A DNA stretch of 39,304 bases, from assembly GCA_022823235.1 (NCBI GenBank), contig JAJDXO010000047.1:1-39304 (forward strand). The letters run 5' to 3'. How positions within the stretch are numbered: position 1 is the stretch's first letter; every line of letters begins with the position of its first letter. Made by a program: the position numbers and the translations under genes. The notes under the pieces are model-generated. The model ran no database searches. It had not been told where the DNA came from and was given only the letters and a program-made list of their open reading frames with translations. Positions 17,935-27,415 of this stretch are shown piece after piece. The DNA is from Rhodospirillales bacterium. Its GTDB lineage: Bacteria > Pseudomonadota > Alphaproteobacteria > Rhodospirillales > UBA2165.

Positions 17935-19257
17935 ATGACGCCCGGCGCGCGGATCGCCGCGGCGATCGAAATCATCGACCGGTTGGAAGAGACCGGGGCG
18001 CCCGCCGACCGCGCCATCGAGCGTTATTTCCGCGAGCGCCGCTACGCCGGCTCCAAGGACCGCCGCGCCGTCACCGAGCGCGTATTCGGCATCGTCCGTC
18101 ACCGGGCGCGGCTCGACTGGTGGATGCTGCGAATCCAGGACAACCGCCGGCCCGACGGGCGGCGGCGCGCGCTGGCCGATCTGGCCCTGGCGGACGGCCT
18201 CGCCCGAAGCGGCATCGAAGACCTGTTCGACGGCGCCGGCTACGCGCCCAAGGCGTTGACGGCGGAAGAAGCCGAGTTGGTGGACGCGCTCGCCGGGGAG
18301 ACTCTCGACCACGCCGACCAGCCCGCCTGGGTGGCCCACGAATTCCCGTCCTGGCTCGAGCGGTCGCTCACCGATCTGCTGAACCGCGGCCTCGCCGAGG
18401 AAATGGACGCCCTCAACACCGTCGCCCCCCTCGATCTCCGGGTAAACACCCTCAAGGGGGACTGCGCCCGGGCGCTCGAGGTGCTGAGGAACGACCGGAT
18501 CGAGGCCGAACCGACGGCGCTCTCCCCCATCGGCCTGCGCATCGAAGGCCGGGCCAACCTTCAGGCGGCCACCGCCTACAGGGGCGGCTTCGTCGAGGTG
18601 CAGGACGAGGGCTCGCAGATCATCGCCCTGCTGGTCGGCGCCCGGAAGGGCATGAAGGTGGTCGATTTCTGCGCCGGCGCCGGCGGCAAGACGCTGGCCA
18701 TCGCCGCGGAGATGAAGGACCAGGGCGAGATCACCGCCTGCGACATCGACCCCAAACGCCTGGGCGCGCTGAAACCCCGGCTGAAGCGCGCCGAATGCCG
18801 GAGCATCGAGAGCCGGGTGCTGGTCCCTGGGGGCGACATGTGGGTCCATGACAACGAAGGCGCCATCGACCGGGTGCTGGCCGACGTGCCGTGCTCGGGC
18901 ACCGGGCGCTGGCGGCGGCGGCCCGACGCCCGCTGGCGGCTGACCGGCCGGGACCTCCGCGACCTCGCCAAGGACCAGCGGCGCATCCTCCACGAAGCCT
19001 GCCGGCTGGTGAAGCCGGGCGGGCGGCTGATTTACGCCACCTGCTCCATCCTGGCCGAAGAGAACGAGCGCCAGATCGAAGACTTCCTCGAATGGTTCGG
19101 CGGCTTCCGGGTGATCCCGGTGAAGCGGGTGTGGGAGGAAACCATCGGCGCCGCGTGTCCGGCCGACCCGGCGCGGGACGGCGATTTCCTGCGCCTCACC
19201 CCGCACCGTCACGGCACCGACGGGTTCTTCGCCGCGGTGCTGGAAAGGACGGCCTGA
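17935..19257 (+). CDS. rsmB: 16S rRNA (cytosine-5)-methyltransferase, RsmB/NOP family
   Basis: Probably methylates C967 of 16S rRNA. The 440-residue protein has an N-terminal NusB-like helical domain (about residues 1-140; GSKDRRAVTERVFGIVRHRA) and a C-terminal Rossmann SAM domain. The SAM motif is VVDFCAGAGGKTLA (about 241-254). The two family cysteines are Cys320 (DVPCSGTGRW) and Cys370 (YATCSI), one catalytic and one for product release. The fairly short RNA-binding middle part is normal for alphaproteobacteria, but the exact target could be a neighbouring cytosine. It ends overlapping the next gene by one base (TGATG). Confidence 0.93.
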   Translation: MTPGARIAAAIEIIDRLEETGAPADRAIERYFRERRYAGSKDRRAVTERVFGIVRHRARLDWWMLRIQDNRRPDGRRRALADLALADGLARSGIEDLFDGAGYAPKALTAEEAELVDALAGETLDHADQPAWVAHEFPSWLERSLTDLLNRGLAEEMDALNTVAPLDLRVNTLKGDCARALEVLRNDRIEAEPTALSPIGLRIEGRANLQAATAYRGGFVEVQDEGSQIIALLVGARKGMKVVDFCAGAGGKTLAIAAEMKDQGEITACDIDPKRLGALKPRLKRAECRSIESRVLVPGGDMWVHDNEGAIDRVLADVPCSGTGRWRRRPDARWRLTGRDLRDLAKDQRRILHEACRLVKPGGRLIYATCSILAEENERQIEDFLEWFGGFRVIPVKRVWEETIGAACPADPARDGDFLRLTPHRHGTDGFFAAVLERTA

Positions 19258-19811
19258 TGGCGTCCCGCTTCCGCCGCGCCCGCCCGGACGATGCGCCGGC
19301 CATCGCGGGGGTCTACGTGGAAACCTGGCGGACCACCTACGCGGGGTCGGTGCCGGACAAGGTGCTGCTGGAGATGTCGCCGGAAATCCAGGCGGCCCGC
19401 TGGGCCAAGGCGATCAACAGGGCCATCGAGAAGCGGGGGCGGGAATTTATCGTCGTCGCCGAGGACCGGGCGCAAGGCGTCATCGGGGTCGGCAGCTGCG
19501 GGCCCAACCGCCAGCGCCGCTCCGGTTTCACCGGCGAGGTCTATACCCTCTACGTCCACCCCGACTTCCAGGAGCAGGGCAACGGCCGGGGACTGCTGCG
19601 GCGCCTGTTCGGGGAACTGTCCGGCGCGGGCCTCGACTCGGCGGTCATCTGGGTGCTGGCCGCCAACCCGAGCCGCTACTTCTACGAGGCCATGGGCGGC
19701 CGGCGCGAGGGCGAGCGGGTCGAGCGCCTGTGGGGCGCCGACCTCAAGGAGACCGGTTACGGCTGGCCCGACCTGACAAAAGCCATTGAGGCGTTGGACG
19801 ACTCCCCTTAA
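19257..19811 (+). CDS. GNAT-family N-acetyltransferase
   Basis: A 184-residue acetyl-CoA-dependent acyltransferase. The N-terminus (RFRRARPDDAPAIAGVYVET) is the typical GNAT opening, EVYTLYVHPDFQEQGNGRGL is the acetyl-CoA-binding motif A with its Q-x-x-G-x-G/A turn, and AANPSRYFYEAMGG is motif B. The substrate cannot be predicted. The ATG at 19257 overlaps the rsmB stop, which fixes the start, and the stop lies 12 nt before the guaA ATG. The position between rsmB and guaA suggests co-expression rather than a shared pathway. Confidence 0.9.
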   Translation: MASRFRRARPDDAPAIAGVYVETWRTTYAGSVPDKVLLEMSPEIQAARWAKAINRAIEKRGREFIVVAEDRAQGVIGVGSCGPNRQRRSGFTGEVYTLYVHPDFQEQGNGRGLLRRLFGELSGAGLDSAVIWVLAANPSRYFYEAMGGRREGERVERLWGADLKETGYGWPDLTKAIEALDDSP

Positions 19812-19823
19812 GACACGTTGAGC

Positions 19824-21386
<1,563 letters not shown>

Positions 21387-21510
21387 TTTTGCTCGTGTAA
21401 GTCATTTATTTAATTATATCTTCGACGGACACAATATGTTGCACAAACGTGCGACTACTGAAAATCGCGATAATTCGTAAGCGGCGCTTGGCTGAAGGTA
21501 GGAAGAAAAA

Positions 21511-22473
21511 GTGATTAGGAGTTCTCTAAGAAAGCTAAAAAAGATTTTAGTGAAATATTCTGACTCACCCACAAATTCCGCAATCAATTCATTGCCAAAT
21601 AATGGAGCCGTTACGCTGATAGATATTGGCGCCGCTGGGGAAATCGAGCCGCGCTGGAAACCATATACAAGAAATTTAAATTATATCGGTTTCGAACCAG
21701 ACAAGCGTTCACGAGATACGATTTCAAATCGCGAAACTGATTTTTTGGATTACAGAATTTTGCCATTTGCCCTATCAAGTTCAACGAAAACGGCAAAATT
21801 AAACCTATGTAGAAAACCCCAAGTATCATCACTTTATGAACCAAATACAGTTTTTTTAAGTAGGTTTCCCGATGCAAATCGTTTTGATGTTCTGGATCAA
21901 TTAGATTTTGACTGTGTCACTCTTGATAGCGTTGGATTAGATGACTTGGATTTTCTTAAAATTGACGTCCAAGGAGCAGGAAATGATGTGCTCAAGGGGG
22001 CAAACACTGCACTTGACCAGGCTTTTGGCTTGGAACTTGAAGTTGAGTTTGTGGATTTGTATTTGAACCAACCGCTTTTCGGCGATGTTTGCAAACTATT
22101 GTCTTCTAAAGGATATGAATTTTTTGACTTCGTTGATTTGGCAAGATGGGAACGGGATGCTCACAATAGTTTTGGGCAATGTGTTCACGGAGATGCTCTT
22201 TTCCTGAAAGCGCCGGAGGCCCTTGAGATGCAAACGTTGGATATAAAGAAGATTTCGGCGTACCTCTCGATATTGATGATATATCGGAGATTTGATTTGA
22301 TTCAGAAGGCTTTGGCTTCACTGAATGAAGACAAGCGCAGCCAATTTGAGAGGTTTGAGCGCGCCTTCCGTAAGGCAAAAAATAGAAATGCGTTCGTCAG
22401 AAAAATCGTTTCATTGATGGATAGGGTTATCCAATCTCTTGGCAGTGGCTATCGTCTCCATTTAATTCAGTAG
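21511..22473 (+). CDS. FkbM-family methyltransferase, AT-rich (probably acquired)
   Basis: A 320-residue SAM-dependent O-methyltransferase of the FkbM family, members of which methylate sugars or lipid-linked glycans. The N-terminal motif VTLIDIGAAGEIEPRWKPY is the SAM-binding loop, YIGFEPDKRS places the ribose-binding acid, and the signature DFLKIDVQGAGNDVLKGA is at about residues 148-165. A helical tail of about 90 residues (from 230) has no assigned role. It starts at a GTG with a good ribosome binding site (aggaag, 6 nt). The gene and its upstream 120 bp are far poorer in GC (sampled lines 33-48%) than both neighbours, so recent horizontal gain is likely. No other glycan genes are adjacent. 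Confidence 0.85.
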   Translation: MIRSSLRKLKKILVKYSDSPTNSAINSLPNNGAVTLIDIGAAGEIEPRWKPYTRNLNYIGFEPDKRSRDTISNRETDFLDYRILPFALSSSTKTAKLNLCRKPQVSSLYEPNTVFLSRFPDANRFDVLDQLDFDCVTLDSVGLDDLDFLKIDVQGAGNDVLKGANTALDQAFGLELEVEFVDLYLNQPLFGDVCKLLSSKGYEFFDFVDLARWERDAHNSFGQCVHGDALFLKAPEALEMQTLDIKKISAYLSILMIYRRFDLIQKALASLNEDKRSQFERFERAFRKAKNRNAFVRKIVSLMDRVIQSLGSGYRLHLIQ

Positions 22474-22507
22474 GCAGCCTTGAGAACCGACTGCGTGGTT
22501 GAACAGC

Positions 22508-22621
22508 TCAATGCGGATAGTGTTTATCCACGGTTTTCATCGCACAATGTGCAAGTAGGTATTGCGTTCCGGTCAACGTCGCCCCTGCCAGGACGCATGC
22601 CGCGGCAAGAATTCTCTTCAT
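22508..22621 (-). CDS. Tiny exported or membrane peptide (37 residues) overlapping the DUF2306 gene
   Basis: An ATG at 22621 overlaps the stop of the upstream DUF2306 gene (ATGA), a classic sign of translational coupling. The 37-residue product begins MKRILAAACVLAGATLTGTQ, which looks like a signal peptide or single membrane helix, then YLLAHCAMKTVDKHYPH. A lipoprotein-like Cys9 and a later Cys26 are present. It is too short for family assignment. The overlap and signal-like start favour a real small gene. Confidence 0.45.
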   Translation of the reverse strand: MKRILAAACVLAGATLTGTQYLLAHCAMKTVDKHYPH

Positions 22622-23034
22622 GAAAACAACCCCGCGAGATAGGTCGGAATAAACCGCCCCGGCCAGAGCGTGCCGAGCCCGGCGCCGAACAGGCCGATCA
22701 TGGTGCCGATCATCCAGAACTTATGGGCCCGCCGGTTGCCCCGGCGGATGGCGCGAAGGCCGGCAATGATGGCGATGATGGTCCAAACCGACAGGATGTG
22801 AATGGCGCTCATCGCCTGCGGCCCTTGGGCGCCGCCGCCGGCGCCCCGGAGCTCCGTGATGCCGAAACTGCTGAACGCGACCACCAGCATGAGCACCACC
22901 CACAGCCGTCCCAGCAACTTGTGGTTGGGCGTTCCCTTGGGCCGCACCAGGACGACGATGCCGACACCGACGGCGACAAGCGCGATGTACAAATGCAGCA
23001 GGACGACGGGCGGGATGGATTGGCCTTCGGGCAT
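22618..23034 (-). CDS. DUF2306-like small membrane protein
   Basis: A 138-residue membrane protein with four hydrophobic segments (about residues 10-30, 43-60, 80-95 and 105-125). Motifs such as KGTPNHKLLGRLWVVLML and RRGNRRAHKFWMIGT, with conserved histidines at helix ends, are typical of DUF2306/YozB-like four-helix proteins, which may bind haem. The function is unknown. No strong ribosome binding site is visible upstream of the ATG at 23034. Its stop codon overlaps a tiny downstream frame by four bases. Confidence 0.75.
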   Translation of the reverse strand: MPEGQSIPPVVLLHLYIALVAVGVGIVVLVRPKGTPNHKLLGRLWVVLMLVVAFSSFGITELRGAGGGAQGPQAMSAIHILSVWTIIAIIAGLRAIRRGNRRAHKFWMIGTMIGLFGAGLGTLWPGRFIPTYLAGLFS

Positions 23035-23097
23035 GGCCGCAATGTCCGTGGGCGGGGCCTTTCTGTCAATCGTCGGATCGGCGCCCGGCGGAGACTG

Positions 23098-23267
23098 AGT
23101 TCCCCCTCACCCAGCTACGGCTAAGCTCAGCTGCCGCTTCGCAAAGCCCTCGCATCCCTCTCCCTCCAGGGGAGAGGGAACGCACCGAAACCCCCTCCCC
23201 CTTGACGGGGGAGGGTTGGGGGGGGGTGGCTCACTTGTCCTCCGTGAAGTCCTGTTCCCTGCACCTC
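23098..23267. repeat. Interspersed intergenic repeat, copy C (inverted relative to copy B)
   Basis: This is the reverse complement of the module order at 3656-3905. It contains ccccctcacccagct, gccgcttcgcaaagcc, the palindrome CCCTCTCCCTCCAGGGGAGAGGG (in pieces at 23155-23179), aacgcaccgaaacccc, a second palindrome CCCTCCCCC-TTGAC-GGGGGAGGG, and finally gtcctgttccctgcacctca. It fills most of the 328-bp gap between the DUF2306 gene and the parvulin gene. No gene is seen in it. Confidence 0.65.
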
Positions 23268-23362
23268 ATCCGGATTCCACCAGGGTCGCGAATTTGCCCT
23301 TCTTCGGCGAACGGTCTATGACTGGCGTGGAGCAATCAGTCAGACACACCGGGAGAAACCTC

Positions 23363-23683
23363 ATGGCCGATCAAGTCCGCGCCTCGCATATCCTGATCAC
23401 CCATGCCAACGCCTATCGGGCGGAAACCGTGCGCACCAAGGAAGATGCGCTTGCCGAAATCGAGGGGCTCAAGGCCGATATCGACGGCGGCGCCGAATTC
23501 GCCGATGTGGCACGGGACAACTCGTCGTGCCCGTCTTCCGCCCAGGGCGGCGATCTCGGCAGCTTCGGCCGCGGCGCCATGGTGCCCGAATTCGAGGAAG
23601 CGGCGTTTGCCTTGGATGTTGGAGAGGTTTCGGGCCCGGTGGAAACCGACTTCGGCTACCACCTCATCCACCGGACGGAATAG
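23363..23683 (+). CDS. Parvulin-type peptidylprolyl isomerase, single domain
   Basis: A 106-residue cis-trans prolyl isomerase made of one parvulin (rotamase) domain and nothing else. Family motifs are VRASHILI at the start, CPSSAQGGDLGSFGRGAMVPEFEEAAF in the middle (quoted in overlapping parts: SAQGGDLGSFGRG, MVPEFEEAAF), and DFGYHLIHRTE at the end. Without a signal peptide it should act in the cytoplasm, like E. coli PpiC. The ATG at 23363 is preceded by gggagaaa. An insertion, HANAYRAETVRTKEDAL, replaces the usual short loop. Confidence 0.9.
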   Translation: MADQVRASHILITHANAYRAETVRTKEDALAEIEGLKADIDGGAEFADVARDNSSCPSSAQGGDLGSFGRGAMVPEFEEAAFALDVGEVSGPVETDFGYHLIHRTE

Positions 23684-23686
23684 GGC

Positions 23687-24262
23687 CTAGCGGCTCATAA
23701 GCGCTACGACCGCGGCGGCCAACACCGCGTTCAACCCGATTGACAGAATGAGCAGCAGCCGGCGCCGCTCGTGCGCCGCCCTGGGCACGGGCACCTGCCG
23801 GGAGACGTCGACCCAGCGCCACCTCTGGCCCGGGCGGAAGCGTTCGCCGGGGGGCTGCCAGATATGTTCAGGCGCCGGCTCGCCAAAGATGCGGGCGTAG
23901 CTCGCCAGCGTCTTGTCGTACCATTCCCTGAACTTTTCGCCCTCCGCCGCGCCGCCCATGGTCGGTACGTGGTGCGGCGGCTTTTCGTAATGGGGCGCCA
24001 ACTCCTCCCAATAGCTCCTCGAATAGGTGAGGTGCAGGTGCCACGCCTGATCGACCGGGACGCTCGGCGTCACCGGGTGGCCGGCGCGGCCGAGCAGGTA
24101 GAGAAATCGCTTGTACTCGTCGACAACCCGCTGGGCGTACCACTCCTGCCAGCCGTTTTCCCGCGCAAGCCGCCCGGTAAAGGTGAAATCATGATCGGAA
24201 TGGTCGAACGCCAGGCCGTCGATCGCCCGCCAGAGGGGGTCGTCCGGGTAGCCGGCGCTCAA
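23687..24262 (-). CDS. Glycine-rich-domain-protein-like (GRDP/DUF1399-like) membrane-anchored protein
   Basis: A 191-residue protein. The motif VDQAWHLHLTYSRSYW (around residue 70) matches the Asp-x-x-Trp-His-x-His signature of GRDP-like proteins, whose role is unknown, and the same region includes VVDEYKRFLYLL. A C-terminal hydrophobic helix (LLLILSIGLNAVLAAAVVAL) anchors it to the membrane. The start is a TTG at 24262 that overlaps the stop of the preceding gene (TTGA), so the two are translationally coupled. Any longer upstream frame is only the other gene read in a shifted frame. The partner gene ends in a Gly/Cys-rich tail, a natural match for a GRDP-type protein. Confidence 0.7.
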   Translation of the reverse strand: MSAGYPDDPLWRAIDGLAFDHSDHDFTFTGRLARENGWQEWYAQRVVDEYKRFLYLLGRAGHPVTPSVPVDQAWHLHLTYSRSYWEELAPHYEKPPHHVPTMGGAAEGEKFREWYDKTLASYARIFGEPAPEHIWQPPGERFRPGQRWRWVDVSRQVPVPRAAHERRRLLLILSIGLNAVLAAAVVALMSR

Positions 24263-24774
24263 CCGCCGCAGCCGCCGCAGCCGCCTCCGCCGACATCGCC
24301 GCCGCCATCGGCGCCCGCGCCGCCGTGGAAGTCGGCGGCGGTGCCCATCTCGTTGAAGGCGATCATCATGACGGCGGAGTAGCCGACGAGCGACGTCGCG
24401 TAACGGAGATTGCGGAACTCGTCGTCGGTCACGCCGGCGCGGGTGAAACGGTCGCGGAAGGCCTGTTGGGAGGCGGTCTTGCGCCATTTGTTGAAGCCCC
24501 AGAAGACCGCATAGGCGCCGACGATCAGCCACGGCGAGATGTTCGTGACTCCCCGGGCGTTGGTCCACCACAGCAGCGCCAGCGCGGCGACGATGACGCC
24601 CGATCCGATCCAGAAGATCAGTTGGCGCCGCCGGTTGGCATCGGTGAAGGCCTGCTCCGCGGCCTGAAACAGGCCCGGATACCGGCGGTCGAACGCCGCC
24701 ATGAAGTCGCGGGCGTCGGTCACCGGGCTCTGACGGGACATCCGGAAGTCCGACAAGGCGCGATTCTCGTTCAT
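24259..24774 (-). CDS. Two-helix membrane protein with a Gly/Cys-rich C-terminal tail
   Basis: A 171-residue protein. A soluble helical start (VTDARDFMAAFDRRYPGLFQ) precedes two membrane segments (about residues 51-70 and 78-92). A charged region, TASQQAFRDRFTRAGVTDDE, follows, and the protein ends in GGDVGGGGCGGCGG. Such Gly/Cys tails occur in proteins of the TIGR04222-like membrane group, but I cannot assign the family firmly. The ATG at 24774 follows a perfect aggag. It is coupled to the downstream gene by a four-base overlap, which suggests the products act together. Confidence 0.7.
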   Translation of the reverse strand: MNENRALSDFRMSRQSPVTDARDFMAAFDRRYPGLFQAAEQAFTDANRRRQLIFWIGSGVIVAALALLWWTNARGVTNISPWLIVGAYAVFWGFNKWRKTASQQAFRDRFTRAGVTDDEFRNLRYATSLVGYSAVMMIAFNEMGTAADFHGGAGADGGGDVGGGGCGGCGG

Positions 24775-24885
24775 GTGACCTCTCCTGAAACTGCCGGACC
24801 GAATTCTATCAAAACCCGAAGAATCCACAAATTCACTTACCCGCTACAACCGCCGCGCCCATCCATGCCGGAACCGCGCGAGCGC

Positions 24886-25224
24886 GGGGCGCGGGGAACA
24901 GGACTTCACCACCGAGAGCACGGAGAGGATGGGATTTGGCTACCGTCCCCAAAATTCGTCATACCCCGGCGCAAGTCCGGGGTATCCAGACTTTCAATTC
25001 GTGAACCACGGAGACAGTGAGACAGTGAGGAGCACCGGGTGGGGCATAAAATGATTTCGTCATGGCCGGGCCCGGACCCGGCCATCCACGTGTATCACCG
25101 GGTCAAGCCCGGTGATGACGATTCGCGGGCGACGGTGAGCGCCGGGATCGAAACCTCTCCTCTCAACCTCCGTGTCTCCGTGGTGAATATCCTGGATGCC
25201 CCGCACGGAGGCGGGGCATGACGT
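24886..25224. repeat. Mosaic of intergenic repeats between the membrane pair and the Atm1 exporter
   Basis: The 579-bp gap holds several repeated modules and no convincing gene. 24892-24930 resembles the start of copy B (gggaacaggacttcaccacc). At 24957-24990 a palindrome carries accccggcgcaagtccgggg. At 25058-25120 lies the element described separately. At 25188-25222 a palindrome carries gccccgcacggaggcggggc. Stretches like accacggagacagtgagaca occur in both orientations. Short open frames here are not protein-like. Confidence 0.55.
25058..25120 (+). repeat. REP-like double palindrome, copy 1
   Basis: A 63-bp element made of two imperfect palindromes: cgtcatggccgggcccggac plus ccggccatccacgtg, then atcaccgggtcaagcccggt plus gatgacg. 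An almost identical copy in the opposite orientation lies at 27296-27359. Structure and position (between genes) fit REP/BIME-type repeats of alphaproteobacteria. Confidence 0.8.
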
Positions 25225-25353
25225 GATTTGATGTTCTTTACTCTATGCCTCACCGCCTCTGTGGTTCTCCTTTCGACCAAAATGAATACCGGATTCCCGT
25301 GACGGTTCCCTCTGCCTTGCGCCTCACCCGGTTGTGACCCACATTAACCGGTG

Positions 25354-27237
25354 ATGCGCACCATGCCCGAAACCGAGCGCCGCCGCGGCGGCGCCCGCAA
25401 CGACTGGAAGACCATTCGCACCCTGCTGCCCTATCTGTGGCCCAAGGACCGGATGGAGATGCGGGTGCGGGTCGTCATCGCGCTGCTGTTCCTGGCCGCG
25501 GCCAAGGGCATCACCGTCGGCGTCCCGATTCTTTACAAGATGGCCGTCGACATCCTCACCGGGCAGGGCGCAAACGTGGTCATCGTGCCCATCGGCATCC
25601 TGGTCGCCTACGGCTCGGCCCGCGTCCTGCAGCAGGCCTTCGGCGAGCTGCGCGACGCGGTGTTCGCCAAGGTCGGCCAGCGGGCGATCCGCCAGGCGGG
25701 CCTCAAGACCTTCCGGCACCTCCACTCGCTGGCCATGCGGTTCCACCTGGACCGCCAGACCGGAGGCCTGAGCCGGGTCGTCGAGCGGGGCACCAAGGCC
25801 ATCGAGTTCGTTTTGAACTTCACGCTGTTCAACATCCTGCCGACGCTGCTCGAGATCCTGCTGGTCTGCGGCATCTTGTGGGGGCTGTTCAATTTCTGGT
25901 TTGCCCTGGTTACCTTCGTTACCGTCGGCGCCTACATCGTCTGGACCGTCATGGTCACCGAATGGCGGCTCAAGTTCCGCCGCCGGATGAACGAAAAGGA
26001 CCAGGAAGCAACAACCAAGGCCGTCGACTCGCTGTTGAACTACGAGACGGTCAAGTATTTCGGCAACGAGAACCACGAAGCCCAGCGCTTCGACAAGGCG
26101 CTCCGGTCGTACGAAGCGGCGGCGGTGCAAAGCAAGGTGACGCTCTCACTTATGAACATCGGCCAGGGCTTCTTCATCTCCATCGGCCTGACCATCGTGA
26201 TCATCATGGCCGCCTTCGGGGTCAGGAACGGCGAGATGACCTTGGGCGACTTCGTGCTGGTCAACAGCTATCTGATCCAGCTCTTCCTGCCGCTCAACTT
26301 TCTCGGCTTCGTCTACCGGGAGATCAAGCAGTCCCTCACCGACATGGAGGACATGTTCTCGCTCCTGGACGTTCACAAGGAGGTGGACGACAAGGAGAAC
26401 GCGCCGGACCTCGCCGTATCCGGGGGCGAGATCAGGTTCGAGAACGTGGACTTCGACTACAACCCGGACCGCCGCATCCTCAAAGGCGTTTCGTTCACCG
26501 TCGAGCCCGGCAGGAAAGTGGCCATCGTCGGGCCGTCCGGGGCCGGCAAGTCGACCATCTCGAGGCTCCTCTACCGGTTCTACGACGTGACCGCCGGCCG
26601 AATCACCATCGACGGCCAGGACGTCCGGGACGTCGCCCAATCCTCACTCCGGGCCGCCATCGGCATCGTCCCCCAGGACACGGTGCTGTTCAACGACACG
26701 GTCTATTACAACATCGCCTATGGCCGGCCGGGCGCCTCGCCGGCGGAGATCGAGGAAGCGGCGCGCCTCGCCAGCATTCACGACTTCGTCATGAGCCTCC
26801 CCGACGGCTACGATACGCAGGTGGGCGAGCGGGGCCTGAAGCTGTCGGGCGGCGAAAAGCAGCGGGTGGCCATCGCCCGGACCATCCTGAAAGGCCCGGA
26901 GATCTTGATGTTCGACGAGGCCACGTCGGCCCTTGATACCCACACCGAGAAGGAAATCCAGGCTTCGCTCGCGGAGGTGTCGGCCAACCGCACCGCCCTG
27001 GTCATCGCCCACCGGCTGTCGACCGTGGTGGACGCGGACGAAATCCTGGTCCTCGACAAGGGCGAGGTGATCGAGCGCGGCACCCATGCCGGGCTGCTGG
27101 AAAAGGGCGCGGCATACGCCGAAATGTGGGCCCGCCAGCAGGAGGCCCGGGAAGCGGAAGAGACGCTGGCGAAGGTCTCCGAGACGGGCGAGCCGACCGG
27201 CCAGGCAAGCGATCCGGCGCCCGCCGCCGCCGAATAG
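25354..27237 (+). CDS. Atm1/HMT1-type ABC exporter (fused permease and ATPase)
   Basis: A 627-residue half-transporter that dimerises in the inner membrane. It has six membrane helices (about residues 35-315), with the Atm1-family signature NYETVKYFGNE in the second half of the domain, then the ATPase: Walker A GPSGAGKST (393-401), Q-loop IVPQDTVLFND, signature LSGGEKQRVAIAR, Walker B ILMFDEATSALD and switch IAHRLST. Relatives export glutathione persulfide, metal-glutathione complexes or the sulfur precursor for Fe-S assembly. The acidic Ala/Pro-rich tail is unusual but not important. The start is the ATG at 25354; another ATG lies at 25363, and a GTG directly precedes the first. The last codons are part of a 37-bp direct repeat. 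Confidence 0.94.
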   Translation: MRTMPETERRRGGARNDWKTIRTLLPYLWPKDRMEMRVRVVIALLFLAAAKGITVGVPILYKMAVDILTGQGANVVIVPIGILVAYGSARVLQQAFGELRDAVFAKVGQRAIRQAGLKTFRHLHSLAMRFHLDRQTGGLSRVVERGTKAIEFVLNFTLFNILPTLLEILLVCGILWGLFNFWFALVTFVTVGAYIVWTVMVTEWRLKFRRRMNEKDQEATTKAVDSLLNYETVKYFGNENHEAQRFDKALRSYEAAAVQSKVTLSLMNIGQGFFISIGLTIVIIMAAFGVRNGEMTLGDFVLVNSYLIQLFLPLNFLGFVYREIKQSLTDMEDMFSLLDVHKEVDDKENAPDLAVSGGEIRFENVDFDYNPDRRILKGVSFTVEPGRKVAIVGPSGAGKSTISRLLYRFYDVTAGRITIDGQDVRDVAQSSLRAAIGIVPQDTVLFNDTVYYNIAYGRPGASPAEIEEAARLASIHDFVMSLPDGYDTQVGERGLKLSGGEKQRVAIARTILKGPEILMFDEATSALDTHTEKEIQASLAEVSANRTALVIAHRLSTVVDADEILVLDKGEVIERGTHAGLLEKGAAYAEMWARQQEAREAEETLAKVSETGEPTGQASDPAPAAAE

Positions 27238-27415
27238 GGCTATTTGATCGGGTTCTTGCGTCACCCCCTCACCCTGTCCCCGCTCACCCGCAAGCCGTCA
27301 TCACCGGGCAAGGACCCGGTGATCCACGTGGATGGCCGGGTCTGGGCCCGGCCATGACGCAATTGATTTATGCCTCGTCCGCCGCCGAATAGGGCTATTT
27401 TGCCGGGTTCTTGCG
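27224..27415. repeat. 37-bp direct repeats flanking a REP-like insertion
   Basis: 27224-27260 and 27379-27415 are identical at 34 of 37 positions (differences only at the gat/tgc triplet). The first copy contains the stop of the ABC gene (gccgaatagggctattt), and the second contains the reverse-strand stop of the Sel1-repeat gene. Without the 155 bp between copies, the two convergent genes would sit directly tail to tail. The DNA between holds the REP-like element 27296-27359. Confidence 0.8.
27296..27359 (-). repeat. REP-like double palindrome, copy 2
   Basis: A 64-bp element. Its reverse complement equals copy 1 at 25058-25120 except for about five positions and one added base. It sits inside the duplicated junction between the ABC exporter and the Sel1-repeat gene. 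Confidence 0.8.

Noticed and set aside
24886-25290. Possible CRISPR array
   Set aside because: Repeats are of different types, differ in length and orientation and are not separated by regular spacers; there are no cas genes.
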